A stretch of 64,000 nt of DNA, taken from the IMG/VR virus record IMGVR_UViG_3300024350_000252, positions 1 through 64,000 of that record. One strand, written 5' to 3'. The DNA is from a virus. The notes under the pieces are model-generated. The model was not told the DNA's origin. It worked only from the letters and a program-made list of their open reading frames with translations, and did not search any database. Below are positions 55,411 through 64,000 of the stretch, piece after piece. The translations under genes were made by a program, and so were the position numbers. Positions within the stretch are counted from its first letter, which is position 1. The number at the start of each line of letters is the position of its first letter.

Positions 55411-55862
55411 TGTGGTGGCTTGCCTTTATTCCCGATAGCTTGTTACAATTTTTTGTACATGCTATAACAATTCTAGGACTAGCAGGAATCATTTTAGGTT
55501 CTGTTGCTAGACATATAATCTTTATCGAACACTATGGTTTAATGATAAGGATAGTAGGTGCTGTGATGTTTGTAGCTGGCGTATTTTTTGAAGGCGGCTA
55601 TGCTACTGAAATGGCATGGAGAGCTAGAGTCGAGGAATTACAAGCCAAGTTAGCCATAGCAGAACAGCAATCGGCTGATGCTAATGCTGCTCTAGAAGTA
55701 GAAAGATTGAAAAAACAAAAGGTAATAACACAAACTGTTACCGAAATACAAGAAAGAATAGTAGAGAAAGAAAAGGTTATCAATGCCGAATGTAAAATTT
55801 CAGACGAAGCTGAACAAATTTACAGACGAGCAGTAAAAGGACCAGCGGAGGAAAAGAAATGA
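55410..55862 (+). CDS. inner-membrane spanin-like protein
   Basis: A 150-residue protein with two hydrophobic segments (about residues 14-30 and 43-62) followed by a periplasmic coiled coil (VEELQAKLAIAEQQ, EIQERIVEKEKVINAE). It overlaps the o-spanin gene by 4 nt, the classic i-spanin/o-spanin layout. Connects to the outer-membrane partner to fuse membranes at lysis. Confidence 0.75.
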   Translation: MWWLAFIPDSLLQFFVHAITILGLAGIILGSVARHIIFIEHYGLMIRIVGAVMFVAGVFFEGGYATEMAWRARVEELQAKLAIAEQQSADANAALEVERLKKQKVITQTVTEIQERIVEKEKVINAECKISDEAEQIYRRAVKGPAEEKK

Positions 55863-56137
55863 AACAGATTCTAATACTTCCTGCGATCGGCCTACTGCTA
55901 ACAGGCTGTATGACTACAGCACCAGTAACTTATAAATTTCCAGATGTACCACCGGAATTGATGGTGCCAGCTGAACCTTTAAAAGATCTACCCAAAGGTA
56001 AAAAACCAGAACTAAGTGATATCTTAAAAAATGTCAACGAAAATTATGGTCATTATTATGAACTTAGAAACAAGTACAATCTTTGGATAGACTGGTACAA
56101 TCAACAGAAAAAGATACACGAGGACGCTACAAAGTAA
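55859..56137 (+). CDS. outer-membrane spanin lipoprotein
   Basis: A 92-residue lipoprotein: signal peptide and lipobox GLLLTGC with Cys17, then Pro-rich YKFPDVPPELMVPAEPLKDL and a C-terminal NENYGHYYELRNKYN helix. Typical phage o-spanin. Partner of the preceding protein. Confidence 0.85.
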   Translation: MKQILILPAIGLLLTGCMTTAPVTYKFPDVPPELMVPAEPLKDLPKGKKPELSDILKNVNENYGHYYELRNKYNLWIDWYNQQKKIHEDATK

Positions 56138-56156
56138 ATTTTTAGAGGAGCGAAAA

Positions 56157-56654
56157 ATGAGCGAAGAGTATTCAAAATTGAGCGCAAGCGAAAAGAAAAA
56201 AGAAGATTGGATGAATAGTAAATGGCGTCCTATGATGGGCTGGATGTACATGTCAGTATGTACTTTCGACTTCATGGTCGCTCCTATCCTTTGGAGTTTA
56301 GTACAGACTCTAGGACATGGTAATGTATCAACACAGTGGCAACCACTTACACTCCAAGGCGCAGGATTATTCCATGTGGCTATGGGTGCTGTGCTAGGTA
56401 TCGCTGCGTTTGGTCGTACACAGGAAAAGCTAGCAGGAGCAAATAATGGCGGAGCACCTACAATGGGTACAACCTATACACCACCACCGAGCACTCCATC
56501 ATCTAGCGGTTTCAACTCACCTGCTCCGGCAGCACCTTCATTTGGTTCACCTAGCAGTTTTGGAGCAGCACCAGCTGATACTTCGGCTCCTGCTACAGCA
56601 GCACCAGCACCAACAACAGGTATGCCTGGTAGGAGTTCATTGAGCAAAAATTAA
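56157..56654 (+). CDS. 3TM-type holin
   Basis: A 165-residue protein matching the Holin_3TMs family: KWRPMMGWMYMSVCTFDFMV (helix 1) and QPLTLQGAGLFHVAMGAVLG (helix 3), then GIAAFGRTQEK. The C terminus is a long Pro/Ser/Ala linker. With the spanin pair this forms the lysis cassette; no endolysin is adjacent. Confidence 0.82.
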   Translation: MSEEYSKLSASEKKKEDWMNSKWRPMMGWMYMSVCTFDFMVAPILWSLVQTLGHGNVSTQWQPLTLQGAGLFHVAMGAVLGIAAFGRTQEKLAGANNGGAPTMGTTYTPPPSTPSSSGFNSPAPAAPSFGSPSSFGAAPADTSAPATAAPAPTTGMPGRSSLSKN

Positions 56655-56698
56655 TCAAGATTGCTTGATCTTAATAAGGAGATCAGCTAAAATATAGT

Positions 56699-57532
56699 AT
56701 GAACTACTATAGTACATTAGGTGTTGCGCAAACCGCGTCACAAGATGAGATTAAAACTGCGTATCGTAAGCTAGCCATGAAACACCACCCAGATAGAGGT
56801 GGTGATCCTAAAAAGTTTCAGGCGATACAAGAAGCTTACGATACACTCAGTGACGACGAAAAACGCAGGCAGTATGATAATCCCAATCCGTTCAACAGCA
56901 TGGGCGGTGGCGGAAATCCTTTTAATAATATGAATCCAGATGACATATTTGGATCATTCTTTGGCAGCGGACCTTTCAGTTTCCATTTTGGTAATAGCCC
57001 TCAGCCACAACGAAACACCAACATAACAGCCGTCGTAGACATCACACTAGCAGATGTACTAACAGGCAAAAATATAGACGCACAGGTTAGTTTTAGAAAT
57101 GGTGATACTAAATTAGTATCTATCAATATACCAGCCGGTGTCGATGATGGTTCACAGATCAGATATCCAGGTATGGGTGATCATAGCATACCTCGATTTC
57201 CACCGGGTGATCTTATAGTATCTGTAAGGATAATACCACACCCTGTATGGCGAAGGGAAGGACTCGATCTAGTCTGCGATCATAGTGTAGATGTATGGGA
57301 AGCACTATTAGGATCTAGCCTCACAGTTACTACATTAGATAATAAGTCATTCACTATATCTGTTCCAGCAGGAACACAACCCGACACAGTATTAAGTTGT
57401 AGAGGCGAAGGTTTGCCTCATCCTAGGTCAGGGCATAGAGGTAACTTACTAGTTAGAATAAAAGTGATTATACCTAGGACACTTAGAGAAGATCAAAAAC
57501 TACTAGTAGAGAAATTAAAAAATGGAATTTAA
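56699..57532 (+). CDS. DnaJ/CbpA-like co-chaperone
   Basis: A 277-residue J-domain protein: HPD at residues 30-32, Gly/Phe-rich region, then two C-terminal beta domains (VVDITLADVLTGK; FPPGDLIVSVRII). No zinc finger, as in CbpA. It stimulates host DnaK. It overlaps the deformylase gene by 11 nt. Confidence 0.92.
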   Translation: MNYYSTLGVAQTASQDEIKTAYRKLAMKHHPDRGGDPKKFQAIQEAYDTLSDDEKRRQYDNPNPFNSMGGGGNPFNNMNPDDIFGSFFGSGPFSFHFGNSPQPQRNTNITAVVDITLADVLTGKNIDAQVSFRNGDTKLVSINIPAGVDDGSQIRYPGMGDHSIPRFPPGDLIVSVRIIPHPVWRREGLDLVCDHSVDVWEALLGSSLTVTTLDNKSFTISVPAGTQPDTVLSCRGEGLPHPRSGHRGNLLVRIKVIIPRTLREDQKLLVEKLKNGI

Positions 57533-58016
57533 ATTAGGTGTACACGAAAGTCTAGTTACTCCTAGTACTAACTGGGCGTTCGGCATAGATGAAGATCCCG
57601 AATATCTAGAACAGGCCATGATAGAATTCATGCTTAATAATAATGGTATCGGGCTTGCTGCTAATCAGGTTGGTATTACTAAAAGAGTATTTGTGATGGG
57701 TAGTAAAAACATAGAAGGATTCCCAGAACCCTTTGCGTTATTCAACCCAAAGATATTAGAAACTAGCCAGGAAGAAAAACTAGATCAAGAAGGTTGTCTA
57801 AGTTATCCAGGACTATATCTAATGGTCAAAAGACCTGAATGGGTCAGAGCTGAATACCAAGACAGCAAAGGTAACACACACGAAATTAAAGTAGACGGTT
57901 ATCTGGCTAAATGTTTCCAACACGAATACGATCACCTAGATGGTATATGTTTTGTTGACAAAGTCAGTAAACTGAAGTTAGACTTAGCAATGAAGAAACT
58001 AAAAAAGAGAAGGTAA
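57522..58016 (+). CDS. def: peptide deformylase
   Basis: A 164-residue metalloenzyme that removes formyl from nascent N-termini. All three motifs are present: GIGLAANQV (42-50), EGCLSYPG (Cys92) and HEYDH (His134, Glu135, His138). Common in marine T4-like phages. In this genome it coexists with a phage initiator tRNA. Start lies within the DnaJ gene end. Confidence 0.95.
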   Translation: MEFKLGVHESLVTPSTNWAFGIDEDPEYLEQAMIEFMLNNNGIGLAANQVGITKRVFVMGSKNIEGFPEPFALFNPKILETSQEEKLDQEGCLSYPGLYLMVKRPEWVRAEYQDSKGNTHEIKVDGYLAKCFQHEYDHLDGICFVDKVSKLKLDLAMKKLKKRR

Positions 58017-58017
58017 T

Positions 58018-60363
58018 ATGTTAGAACCCAGTGAAAAGTTACAAGCGATTTTTGAACGTGCTATCGGATTAGCTCAACAACTGTCACACGAATATGTGAC
58101 ATTAGAACATCTTACCTTTGCCATAATGTGCGATGATGACATGATCAAAGCACTAAAGGAATATGGAGCCAATAGTGATTTTATAAAATCTAATCTAGAA
58201 CAATTTCTTAAAAATCAACTTAATGAAATACGCACAGACCTTAAAGGTCAAAAACCCCGAAGGACTGCTAGTGTAGAACGTGTGTTAAATCGCAGTTTCA
58301 CACAAACACTGTTTAGCGGTAGACAAAAGATCGAAGTAGAAGATGTACTGATTGCGATCTTGAGTGAAAGAAAAAGTTTCGCTTTTTATTATCTAACCAA
58401 AGGCGGGATTGTCAAAGAAAAATTTATACAATATTGCCAAGGCAAATTTGAAGAAACTGACGAAGAAAACATGCCACGCAATATTCATCCATCACAGCTT
58501 GACAAGATACTTAACAACTACTGTGTAAATCTTACTCAGATGGCCAAACAAAAGAAAATCGATCCTGTCATCGGTCGTGATGAAGAAATTGAAAATATAC
58601 AATTGATTTTGGCTAGACGAACCAAGTCTAATGTACTACTGATCGGTGAACCAGGTGTTGGTAAGACTGCTATCGCAGAAGGTCTTGCTCGCAAGATCTT
58701 TGAAAAGAAAGTACCTAAGTTCCTACACGATCACTTAGTTTATACACTAGACATTTCAGCACTACTAGCAGGCAGCAAATATCGTGGCGATTTTGAAGAA
58801 CGTTGGAAAGCGGTGTTGGCAGCTTTAGAAAAGAAAGGCAAGGTGATTTTATTCATCGACGAAGCGCACATGATGAGTGGTGCCGGTGCTGCGAATGGTT
58901 CTGCTAACGATCTAGCCAATATGCTTAAACCCATGTTGACTAAAGGCACTATGAAGGTTATTGCTTCTACGACATGGGAAGAATTCCGTAAGCACTTTGA
59001 AAAGGATCGCGCATTGATGCGTAGATTCCAAAGAGTGAATGTCGACGAGCCTACACCGGAATTGACCGTCAAGATCATGAAGGGCGTTCGTAGATATTAT
59101 GAACAGCATCACAAAGTACGCATCACAGATGCTGCTATCGAAAATGCTGTTAAACTATCTATGAAATATATGCCAGAAAAGAAACTGCCAGATAAAGCTA
59201 TCGACATCATCGACTGTGCTGCTGCTAGATTTAAAATTAGACCCGATGCAGAAACAGAAGGCGATGATATCAACATCGTTGATCTAGAACAGATCATGTT
59301 TGAAGTCAGCAAAATGACCAAGATGCCGTTTGAAACTGTTTCTGAAAGAGAAAGCAACAGTCTTGTAAATCTCGAAAGCAACATGAAGAATACTGTGTTT
59401 GGTCAAGAAAAAGCTATCACTAATCTAGTAGACAAGATATTTGTAGCACAGGCAGGTATGAAGTTGCCTAACAAGCCAGTGGGCTGTTTCTTGTTCGTTG
59501 GTCCTACAGGTACAGGTAAAACAGAAACTGCCAAGAAGCTGTCTGAATCACTAGGTATTCCATTAGTTAGATTTGACATGAGCGAATACCAAGAGAAACA
59601 TGCTGTAGCAAAATTGATTGGTGCTCCTCCAGGATATGTAGGCTATGAAGATAACACAGGTCTACTTATTACTAAACTACAGGAAACACCTAACTGTGTG
59701 TTGCTGTTAGATGAAATCGAAAAGGCACATCAAGACGTTACTAACATTCTGTTACAGTTGATGGATAACGGTTTTGTTACAGGTAGCAATGGTAAGATGG
59801 CCGACGGTCGAAATACTATTTTGATCATGACATCAAACTTGGGTGCTGCTGACAACGAACAGAACACTATTGGTTTCGGAGATCTATCCAAGGACGGTGA
59901 GGACGACAAAGCAGTTAAGAAGTTCTTTGCCCCTGAATTCCGTAATAGACTCGACAGTGTTATTAAGTTTGACAAACTGTCTAAAGATACTGTACGTATT
60001 ATCGTTGACAAGTTTATGAAAGATCTTAACACACAGATCAAAGACAAGTATGTTGAGATCATTATCGACGATGATGCTAGAGATTGGTTAGCAGACCGTG
60101 GTTACAATAGCAAGATGGGTGCCAGACCGTTAGCTAGAGTTATCGATAACGAAATCAAGAGCCCGCTGAGCCGTAAGATTTTGTTCGGTGAACTTAAAGA
60201 TGGCGGAAGAGTATTTGTTAGAGTAGAAAATGACCAACTGGTATTCGAAGTAAAAAATCTAGGTGACGGTCTTACCAAGCTAGAAAAACGTGCGTTGAAG
60301 CAGCATAAGAAAGTATTAGATGGCAAACTATTCGATGACGAAGTACAAAACAACAACTCGTAG
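58018..60363 (+). CDS. clpA: ClpA-like AAA+ unfoldase
   Basis: A 781-residue two-ring Clp ATPase. N-domain with LSHEYVTLEHL (residues 20-31); D1 Walker A GEPGVGKTA (210-218) and FIDEAHMM; D2 Walker A GPTGTGKTE (495-503), LLLDEIEKAH. An IGF tripeptide in NTIGFGDL sits where ClpA has its ClpP-binding loop, so it could dock to host ClpP. No M-domain (not ClpB). Confidence 0.93.
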   Translation: MLEPSEKLQAIFERAIGLAQQLSHEYVTLEHLTFAIMCDDDMIKALKEYGANSDFIKSNLEQFLKNQLNEIRTDLKGQKPRRTASVERVLNRSFTQTLFSGRQKIEVEDVLIAILSERKSFAFYYLTKGGIVKEKFIQYCQGKFEETDEENMPRNIHPSQLDKILNNYCVNLTQMAKQKKIDPVIGRDEEIENIQLILARRTKSNVLLIGEPGVGKTAIAEGLARKIFEKKVPKFLHDHLVYTLDISALLAGSKYRGDFEERWKAVLAALEKKGKVILFIDEAHMMSGAGAANGSANDLANMLKPMLTKGTMKVIASTTWEEFRKHFEKDRALMRRFQRVNVDEPTPELTVKIMKGVRRYYEQHHKVRITDAAIENAVKLSMKYMPEKKLPDKAIDIIDCAAARFKIRPDAETEGDDINIVDLEQIMFEVSKMTKMPFETVSERESNSLVNLESNMKNTVFGQEKAITNLVDKIFVAQAGMKLPNKPVGCFLFVGPTGTGKTETAKKLSESLGIPLVRFDMSEYQEKHAVAKLIGAPPGYVGYEDNTGLLITKLQETPNCVLLLDEIEKAHQDVTNILLQLMDNGFVTGSNGKMADGRNTILIMTSNLGAADNEQNTIGFGDLSKDGEDDKAVKKFFAPEFRNRLDSVIKFDKLSKDTVRIIVDKFMKDLNTQIKDKYVEIIIDDDARDWLADRGYNSKMGARPLARVIDNEIKSPLSRKILFGELKDGGRVFVRVENDQLVFEVKNLGDGLTKLEKRALKQHKKVLDGKLFDDEVQNNNS

Positions 60364-61000
60364 TTTTTACGGTAAGTGGCTGTATAAGTCTAGCCTAAAC
60401 GTCCCCGGCGTCTCTATCATACGGTCTAGATCTCTAGATGAAGTCATACGACTGATCGGCGGGAACGTTTTCACAAAAAATAAATTTTATGCTAAGGCCA
60501 TTAATAATGCGGATGATATTTTTAAGATCATCGATTTTATAGGAAAGTATAACATCAATGAAGATTTAGCTTTTAGGTTAGAATCAGATAATATTGATTT
60601 CTATACCAACGATCCTAGTATTTTTAAAAAGATCAATGAGAAATTTTCCAGTGTATTGAGACTGTGTGTTTCACCTAAAGAAGGAACAGAATCAGTATTA
60701 TCCGATAAAAACAAAATATTGGTAAAAAAATTTCCGGATAATACATATAAGCACAGGGTTTATCTACAACCACACAAAGTGTCTAGCATGGCAGAAAAAG
60801 CCAGAATGATTAAATGGCTTAAAGAACAAGATGGTAAAATCAGGATTACTGATACAGTATCTAGATGGTTTATCACTACTAACTGGAACTGGGATCGTAG
60901 ATACGTGCTAGCCAAAGACGAACATACCTTGTTAATGCTTAAATTGCGGTGTGGCGAAGCTGTAGGGCACGTTTACGATTACGTGCTAACCGATAAATAA
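60335..61000 (+). CDS. phage protein, unknown function
   Basis: A 221-residue protein starting TKYKTTTRSFYGKWLYKSSL. C-terminal SRWFITTNWNWDRRYVLAKD and LLMLKLRCGEAVGHVYDY. Such proteins follow Clp or structural genes in T4-like marine phages. Start at 60335 chosen for match to that N terminus; ATG at 60320 is also possible. It overlaps clpA. Confidence 0.6.
   Translation: MTKYKTTTRSFYGKWLYKSSLNVPGVSIIRSRSLDEVIRLIGGNVFTKNKFYAKAINNADDIFKIIDFIGKYNINEDLAFRLESDNIDFYTNDPSIFKKINEKFSSVLRLCVSPKEGTESVLSDKNKILVKKFPDNTYKHRVYLQPHKVSSMAEKARMIKWLKEQDGKIRITDTVSRWFITTNWNWDRRYVLAKDEHTLLMLKLRCGEAVGHVYDYVLTDK
60992..60999 (+). promoter_or_regulatory. late-type promoter box GATAAATA, leaderless geometry
   Basis: Box overlaps the previous stop; the predicted start 6 nt downstream falls on the ATG at 61005. 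Confidence 0.55.
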
Positions 61001-61004
61001 TATC

Positions 61005-61349
61005 ATGCCAGCACTAAGTACAGTTTTAATTTCACAGATCCATGCTAACGGAGATTTCGTTAGCGAACCCGCACAGGGCGACGGATTTTACAATTCCGGC
61101 GACGGTTTACACACCGTACAATTTCTATTTGACAATTTCAAAGGTGCTGTATACATACAGGCTACATTAGCTGTATCACCGACAGAAAATGATTGGTTTG
61201 ATGTACAGGGCTTTGAAGACCTAGCAGCTATCGACAGTACAACACAAATAACTTCCAGATATGCTAATTTCTACGGAAATTTCGTATGGATCAGGGCAAA
61301 AGGCACACTGATCGAAGGCATGATACGCGAAATTAGATATAATCACTAA
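61005..61349 (+). CDS. virion structural protein
   Basis: A 114-residue beta-rich protein (NFKGAVYIQATLAVSPTEND, YGNFVWIRAKGT) of a type common in T4-like marine phages, probably capsid or tail decoration. Directly behind a late-promoter box without leader. Confidence 0.7.
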   Translation: MPALSTVLISQIHANGDFVSEPAQGDGFYNSGDGLHTVQFLFDNFKGAVYIQATLAVSPTENDWFDVQGFEDLAAIDSTTQITSRYANFYGNFVWIRAKGTLIEGMIREIRYNH

Positions 61350-61361
61350 CTATTCGTTTAC

Positions 61362-61369
61362 GATAAATA
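61362..61369 (+). promoter_or_regulatory. late-type promoter box GATAAATA
   Basis: 29 nt upstream of the structural gene at 61399. Confidence 0.55.
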
Positions 61370-61398
61370 TAGTATGAATTCACGGCAAGGATCATACT

Positions 61399-62547
61399 AT
61401 GAAAACATCTGATATTCAAAATACAATAAAAAAACTGTCAGTAATACAGTTCGAAACAGCATTAAATCCCAACGACCCGCAAGGCGATTACGCAGCCAAA
61501 AAACAGGCACTAGACGATCTAGCAGCAGATCCTGTTGCCAGCAGTGATCCCACAATAGCCAAAGCTATAGAACAGAGAAAAGCAGAACTAGATAAAGAAG
61601 CTGCTAGCAAAGGCGTGACCAGTCAGGACGCAGACGAAGGGTTTTCTATAGGTGACGAGTTTGGTATCAGTTTTAGTGAAGATCTAGAAATTGGCACACA
61701 TATCGTAGGATTTGCCGAAGATGGTATCGTAGTAGAATTAGATGATCAAGCCATACAGATGTTAGAAACACAGGGAGTGAGATTCCTTGAAGGCGAACTA
61801 GTTGAAGGTCTTAAAGATCCTAAAGACAATCCGTGCTGGAAAGGCTACCACCCCGTAGGCACCAAAAAGAAGAACGGCAAGACTGTACCTAACTGTGTGC
61901 CTGAAGCTGCTAATCCAGCACAACAAGCTGCGATTGCTATAGCCAAGAAGAAAGCAGGCAAGACTGAAGATTACAATCCCGAGTATGATGATGAAGCCGG
62001 AATGGCCGACAACAATCTAGAAACACTAAGACGTGCTGTAGACGGTTTAGACGATCTTATACAGACAGGCGATAACTTGCCTGAATGGTGCCAGGAAAAG
62101 ATCGCTGTAGCTAAAAATATGCTAGTAGCAGTGTGGGATTATATGGAATCAGAAGAAGCCACACATCAAGAAACAGAAGCCATGAACATGCCATTTGCTG
62201 GCGCTGCTGTTGGGCATAAAGAAGGTCCAGCCGGTCAACTGAAAGGCCGCATGAAGCGTCCGGCTAGCGCAGGAGATCTAGTAGGCGGTGAGAGCATCGA
62301 GAATGAAGCCAAGTATCATGGCAAGGAAGTTCCGCTAGGTAAAAAACTTCCCGGTGATGTTAAAAAATCTAAAGTCTATGTACGCGATCCAAAGACCGGC
62401 AACATTAAAAAAGTAAACTTTGGTGATAAGAAAATGCGTATTAAGAAATCAAATCCTGCTCGTCGTAAGTCATTTAGAGCAAGACATAATTGCGCTAATC
62501 CAGGACCACGCACTAAAGCTCGTTACTGGTCATGTAGGAGCTGGTAA
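61399..62547 (+). CDS. head-associated protein with DUF5872-like C terminus
   Basis: A 382-residue protein. The C-terminal 75 residues (GKEVPLGKKLPGDVKKSKVY, RARHNCANPGPRTKARYWSC) match the basic DUF5872-type domain; a DNPCWKGYHPVGTKKKNG motif lies mid-protein. Acidic N-terminal half with GIVVELDDQAIQMLE. Often found in T4-like phage structural regions. One base overlap with the next gene. Confidence 0.7.
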   Translation: MKTSDIQNTIKKLSVIQFETALNPNDPQGDYAAKKQALDDLAADPVASSDPTIAKAIEQRKAELDKEAASKGVTSQDADEGFSIGDEFGISFSEDLEIGTHIVGFAEDGIVVELDDQAIQMLETQGVRFLEGELVEGLKDPKDNPCWKGYHPVGTKKKNGKTVPNCVPEAANPAQQAAIAIAKKKAGKTEDYNPEYDDEAGMADNNLETLRRAVDGLDDLIQTGDNLPEWCQEKIAVAKNMLVAVWDYMESEEATHQETEAMNMPFAGAAVGHKEGPAGQLKGRMKRPASAGDLVGGESIENEAKYHGKEVPLGKKLPGDVKKSKVYVRDPKTGNIKKVNFGDKKMRIKKSNPARRKSFRARHNCANPGPRTKARYWSCRSW

Positions 62548-62888
62548 TGAGATTACAAGAGCTTTTTGCATCTCTTGAGAAAGAACAAGATCATAGACTA
62601 GATCCTGAAATAAACTATCTAGCTGATCTTAAATTTTTCATCGACAACGATAATGATATCTTGTCTAAATTTTTCTTTCCTGCTATAAAACAACATAAAG
62701 ACACTGCGTCACCAGACGACTATCATCACTATGTTGAACCCATTAAAAAGACCATAGTGATTTATTGTAAGAAACATGATCTCGATGATGTCAAAGATGA
62801 CATATTCGGTGAAGATGATATTCTAGAACTAGCTAAGAGAATGGCTCAAGAACAACATAGATATATAGACCGAGGCGATTACGAATAA
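62547..62888 (+). CDS. hypothetical protein with MRLxxLF N terminus
   Basis: A 113-residue acidic helical protein beginning MRLQELFASLEKEQ. Shares the N-terminal motif with the next two genes. Overlapping single bases with both neighbours. Perhaps a head or scaffold component. Confidence 0.6.
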   Translation: MRLQELFASLEKEQDHRLDPEINYLADLKFFIDNDNDILSKFFFPAIKQHKDTASPDDYHHYVEPIKKTIVIYCKKHDLDDVKDDIFGEDDILELAKRMAQEQHRYIDRGDYE

Positions 62889-63979
62889 TGAGACTAAAGC
62901 AGTTATGGGAAGATTCGGGAGATTCTATAGCATTCTGTTTTGGTAGAATGAATCCTCCCACGCGAGGGCATAAAGCTGTGTTTGATACACTAGCAAAAAC
63001 CAACAAGAACTATAGAATATTCATTAGCCCCGCACAAAAACCCTTAAAAAATAATCCATTAGACTTTGATACAAAAATCAAATTTATCAGAGTGATGTTT
63101 CCAGAACATGCCGCACATGTTTCAGCAGATCCTGGCCTAAACACTATCATGGCTATCGCTGCTAAACTGTACGATGAAGGTTACAGGAAAATCACATTCG
63201 TAGGTGGCAGTGATAGAGTTGGCACATTCAAAGAGCTACTAGACAAATATAATGGGGTAGAAATGCCCAACGGCATGTACAACTTTGAAGAAATAAATGT
63301 TGTTACTAGCGGAGACAGAGATCCCGATGACGAGGGACTAGCAGGAATTAGTGCTAGTGGCGCACGTGATGCTGCTAGAGCAGGAGATGTAGAAGCATTC
63401 ACTGAAATAACAGGTGCAGGCAAGTATGCCAAGCAATTATATGATGCTGTACGTTCGGGATTAAAAATCAAAGAAGAAGTTAATGAAGGTCCATTAGAAC
63501 TTAACACTAAAGATCCTGTTGTAGTTATATCTGATCCTAAGACAGGAAAGATACTAGATAAAATGAATCTGTCTGCCGCTGCTATAAAATATAGATTAGG
63601 TCCGCCAGAGAATGTCAAGCAACAATTAGCACATCAAAACTACACTACCATAGGAAACTATGTAGTACAGGCACCAATGACAGGACAAGCCGCAGAGGCA
63701 ATATTAGTAAATGATCCAGAGAAAGGTGCTCAGATCCGTCCAGACGGTGGTATGGGAACTTGGGATGAAAAATCTCTAGTATCTAACCTAAGCCGTAAAT
63801 TTGAATCTATACAAGAGTTTCTCAAATACGGTAACTACGAAAATATCGAATACGTATTATACAAAGCAGGTGCTATGGAATCTATGATAACAGCGTTAGC
63901 ACAATACAATAGATTCAAACAGAAACAAGGCAAACGCCCCATAGGCAGAGGCCGAGAAATAGATATGGGGAAATACTGA
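62888..63979 (+). CDS. nucleotidyltransferase-fold virion protein
   Basis: A 363-residue protein. Residues 13-160 form a cytidylyltransferase-like domain: FGRMNPPTRGH (a TxGH variant of HxGH), ITFVGGSDRV, and GISASGAR. C-terminal half unique, ending RGREIDMGKY. Begins MRLKQLWED. Similar proteins occur among T4-like head genes; enzymatic activity uncertain because the first His is Thr. Confidence 0.72.
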   Translation: MRLKQLWEDSGDSIAFCFGRMNPPTRGHKAVFDTLAKTNKNYRIFISPAQKPLKNNPLDFDTKIKFIRVMFPEHAAHVSADPGLNTIMAIAAKLYDEGYRKITFVGGSDRVGTFKELLDKYNGVEMPNGMYNFEEINVVTSGDRDPDDEGLAGISASGARDAARAGDVEAFTEITGAGKYAKQLYDAVRSGLKIKEEVNEGPLELNTKDPVVVISDPKTGKILDKMNLSAAAIKYRLGPPENVKQQLAHQNYTTIGNYVVQAPMTGQAAEAILVNDPEKGAQIRPDGGMGTWDEKSLVSNLSRKFESIQEFLKYGNYENIEYVLYKAGAMESMITALAQYNRFKQKQGKRPIGRGREIDMGKY

Positions 63980-64000
63980 TGCGTCTACGTGACTTATTTG
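63979..64000 (+). CDS. start of next gene (partial)
   Basis: ATGA overlap with the previous stop; seven codons visible (MRLRDLF), the same N-terminal motif as the two genes before. Cut by window end. Confidence 0.6.

Overview
The window is part of the genome of a large tailed bacteriophage of the T4-like (myovirus) kind. The evidence is a gp44-type sliding-clamp loader subunit, a GroES/gp31-like co-chaperonin, PhoH, a ClpA-like unfoldase, a set of very large tail-fibre and structural proteins that share an N-terminal INIG...NDG.GD motif, a spanin pair next to a 3TM holin, and repeated T4-type late-promoter boxes (NATAAATA). The host is Gram-negative, because the phage encodes inner and outer spanins, an outer-membrane beta-barrel protein with a signal peptide, and a lipoprotein. 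A PQQ-precursor peptide gene suggests a host that makes pyrroloquinoline quinone. The style of the structural genes resembles marine T4-like phages. The exact host cannot be read from the sequence.

Layout. (1) 1-9870: a dense array of 30 tRNA genes covering 18 amino acids (no Tyr or Trp), including an initiator-type tRNA. Between them lie structured RNAs closed by long inverted repeats and a few protein genes: a radical-SAM enzyme, an APS-kinase/nucleotidyltransferase fusion followed by a sulfotransferase, two 2OG-Fe(II) oxygenases and a CHAP-domain lipoprotein. (2) 9872-24645: short, tightly packed, often overlapping plus-strand genes in units that start from good sigma70-type promoters. They include a DksA/TraR zinc finger, phosphatase, phosphoesterase, P-loop kinase, a malonyl-CoA-decarboxylase-like protein, an AhpC-SGNH-AhpD group, an outer-membrane protein, a PqqA peptide, a tRNA-like RNA and two more 2OG oxygenases. 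(3) 24642-34514: a minus-strand repetitive fibre gene, a plus-strand fibre gene, then sugar/nucleotide genes (glycosyltransferases, QueD, a TagD-like cytidylyltransferase) and UV-damage endonuclease. (4) 34503-36602: iron superoxide dismutase and an IscU-IscA pair. (5) 36675-49618: the tail-fibre/virion structural block, including a 2510-residue protein. (6) 49620-54016: replication, repair and chaperone genes. (7) 54164-64000: structural proteins, lysis cassette, DnaJ, peptide deformylase, ClpA and further virion proteins.

Two promoter classes are visible. Consensus-like TTGACA-17-TATAAT promoters precede tRNA and metabolic or regulatory units, and several of them are built into the preceding stop codon or terminator. 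NATAAATA boxes mostly precede structural genes. Several promoters lie so close to the ATG that the transcript should be leaderless.

The most notable content is metabolic. A 23-residue PqqA homologue has its own ribosome-binding site and terminator. A malonyl-CoA decarboxylase catalytic-domain homologue keeps the Ser/His pair. An apparent PAPS-making fusion is coupled to a sulfotransferase. There is also an oxidative-stress and Fe-S kit (AhpC, AhpD, SOD, IscU, IscA), and an initiator tRNA together with peptide deformylase. All functional assignments rest on motif recognition by eye; no database search was run.
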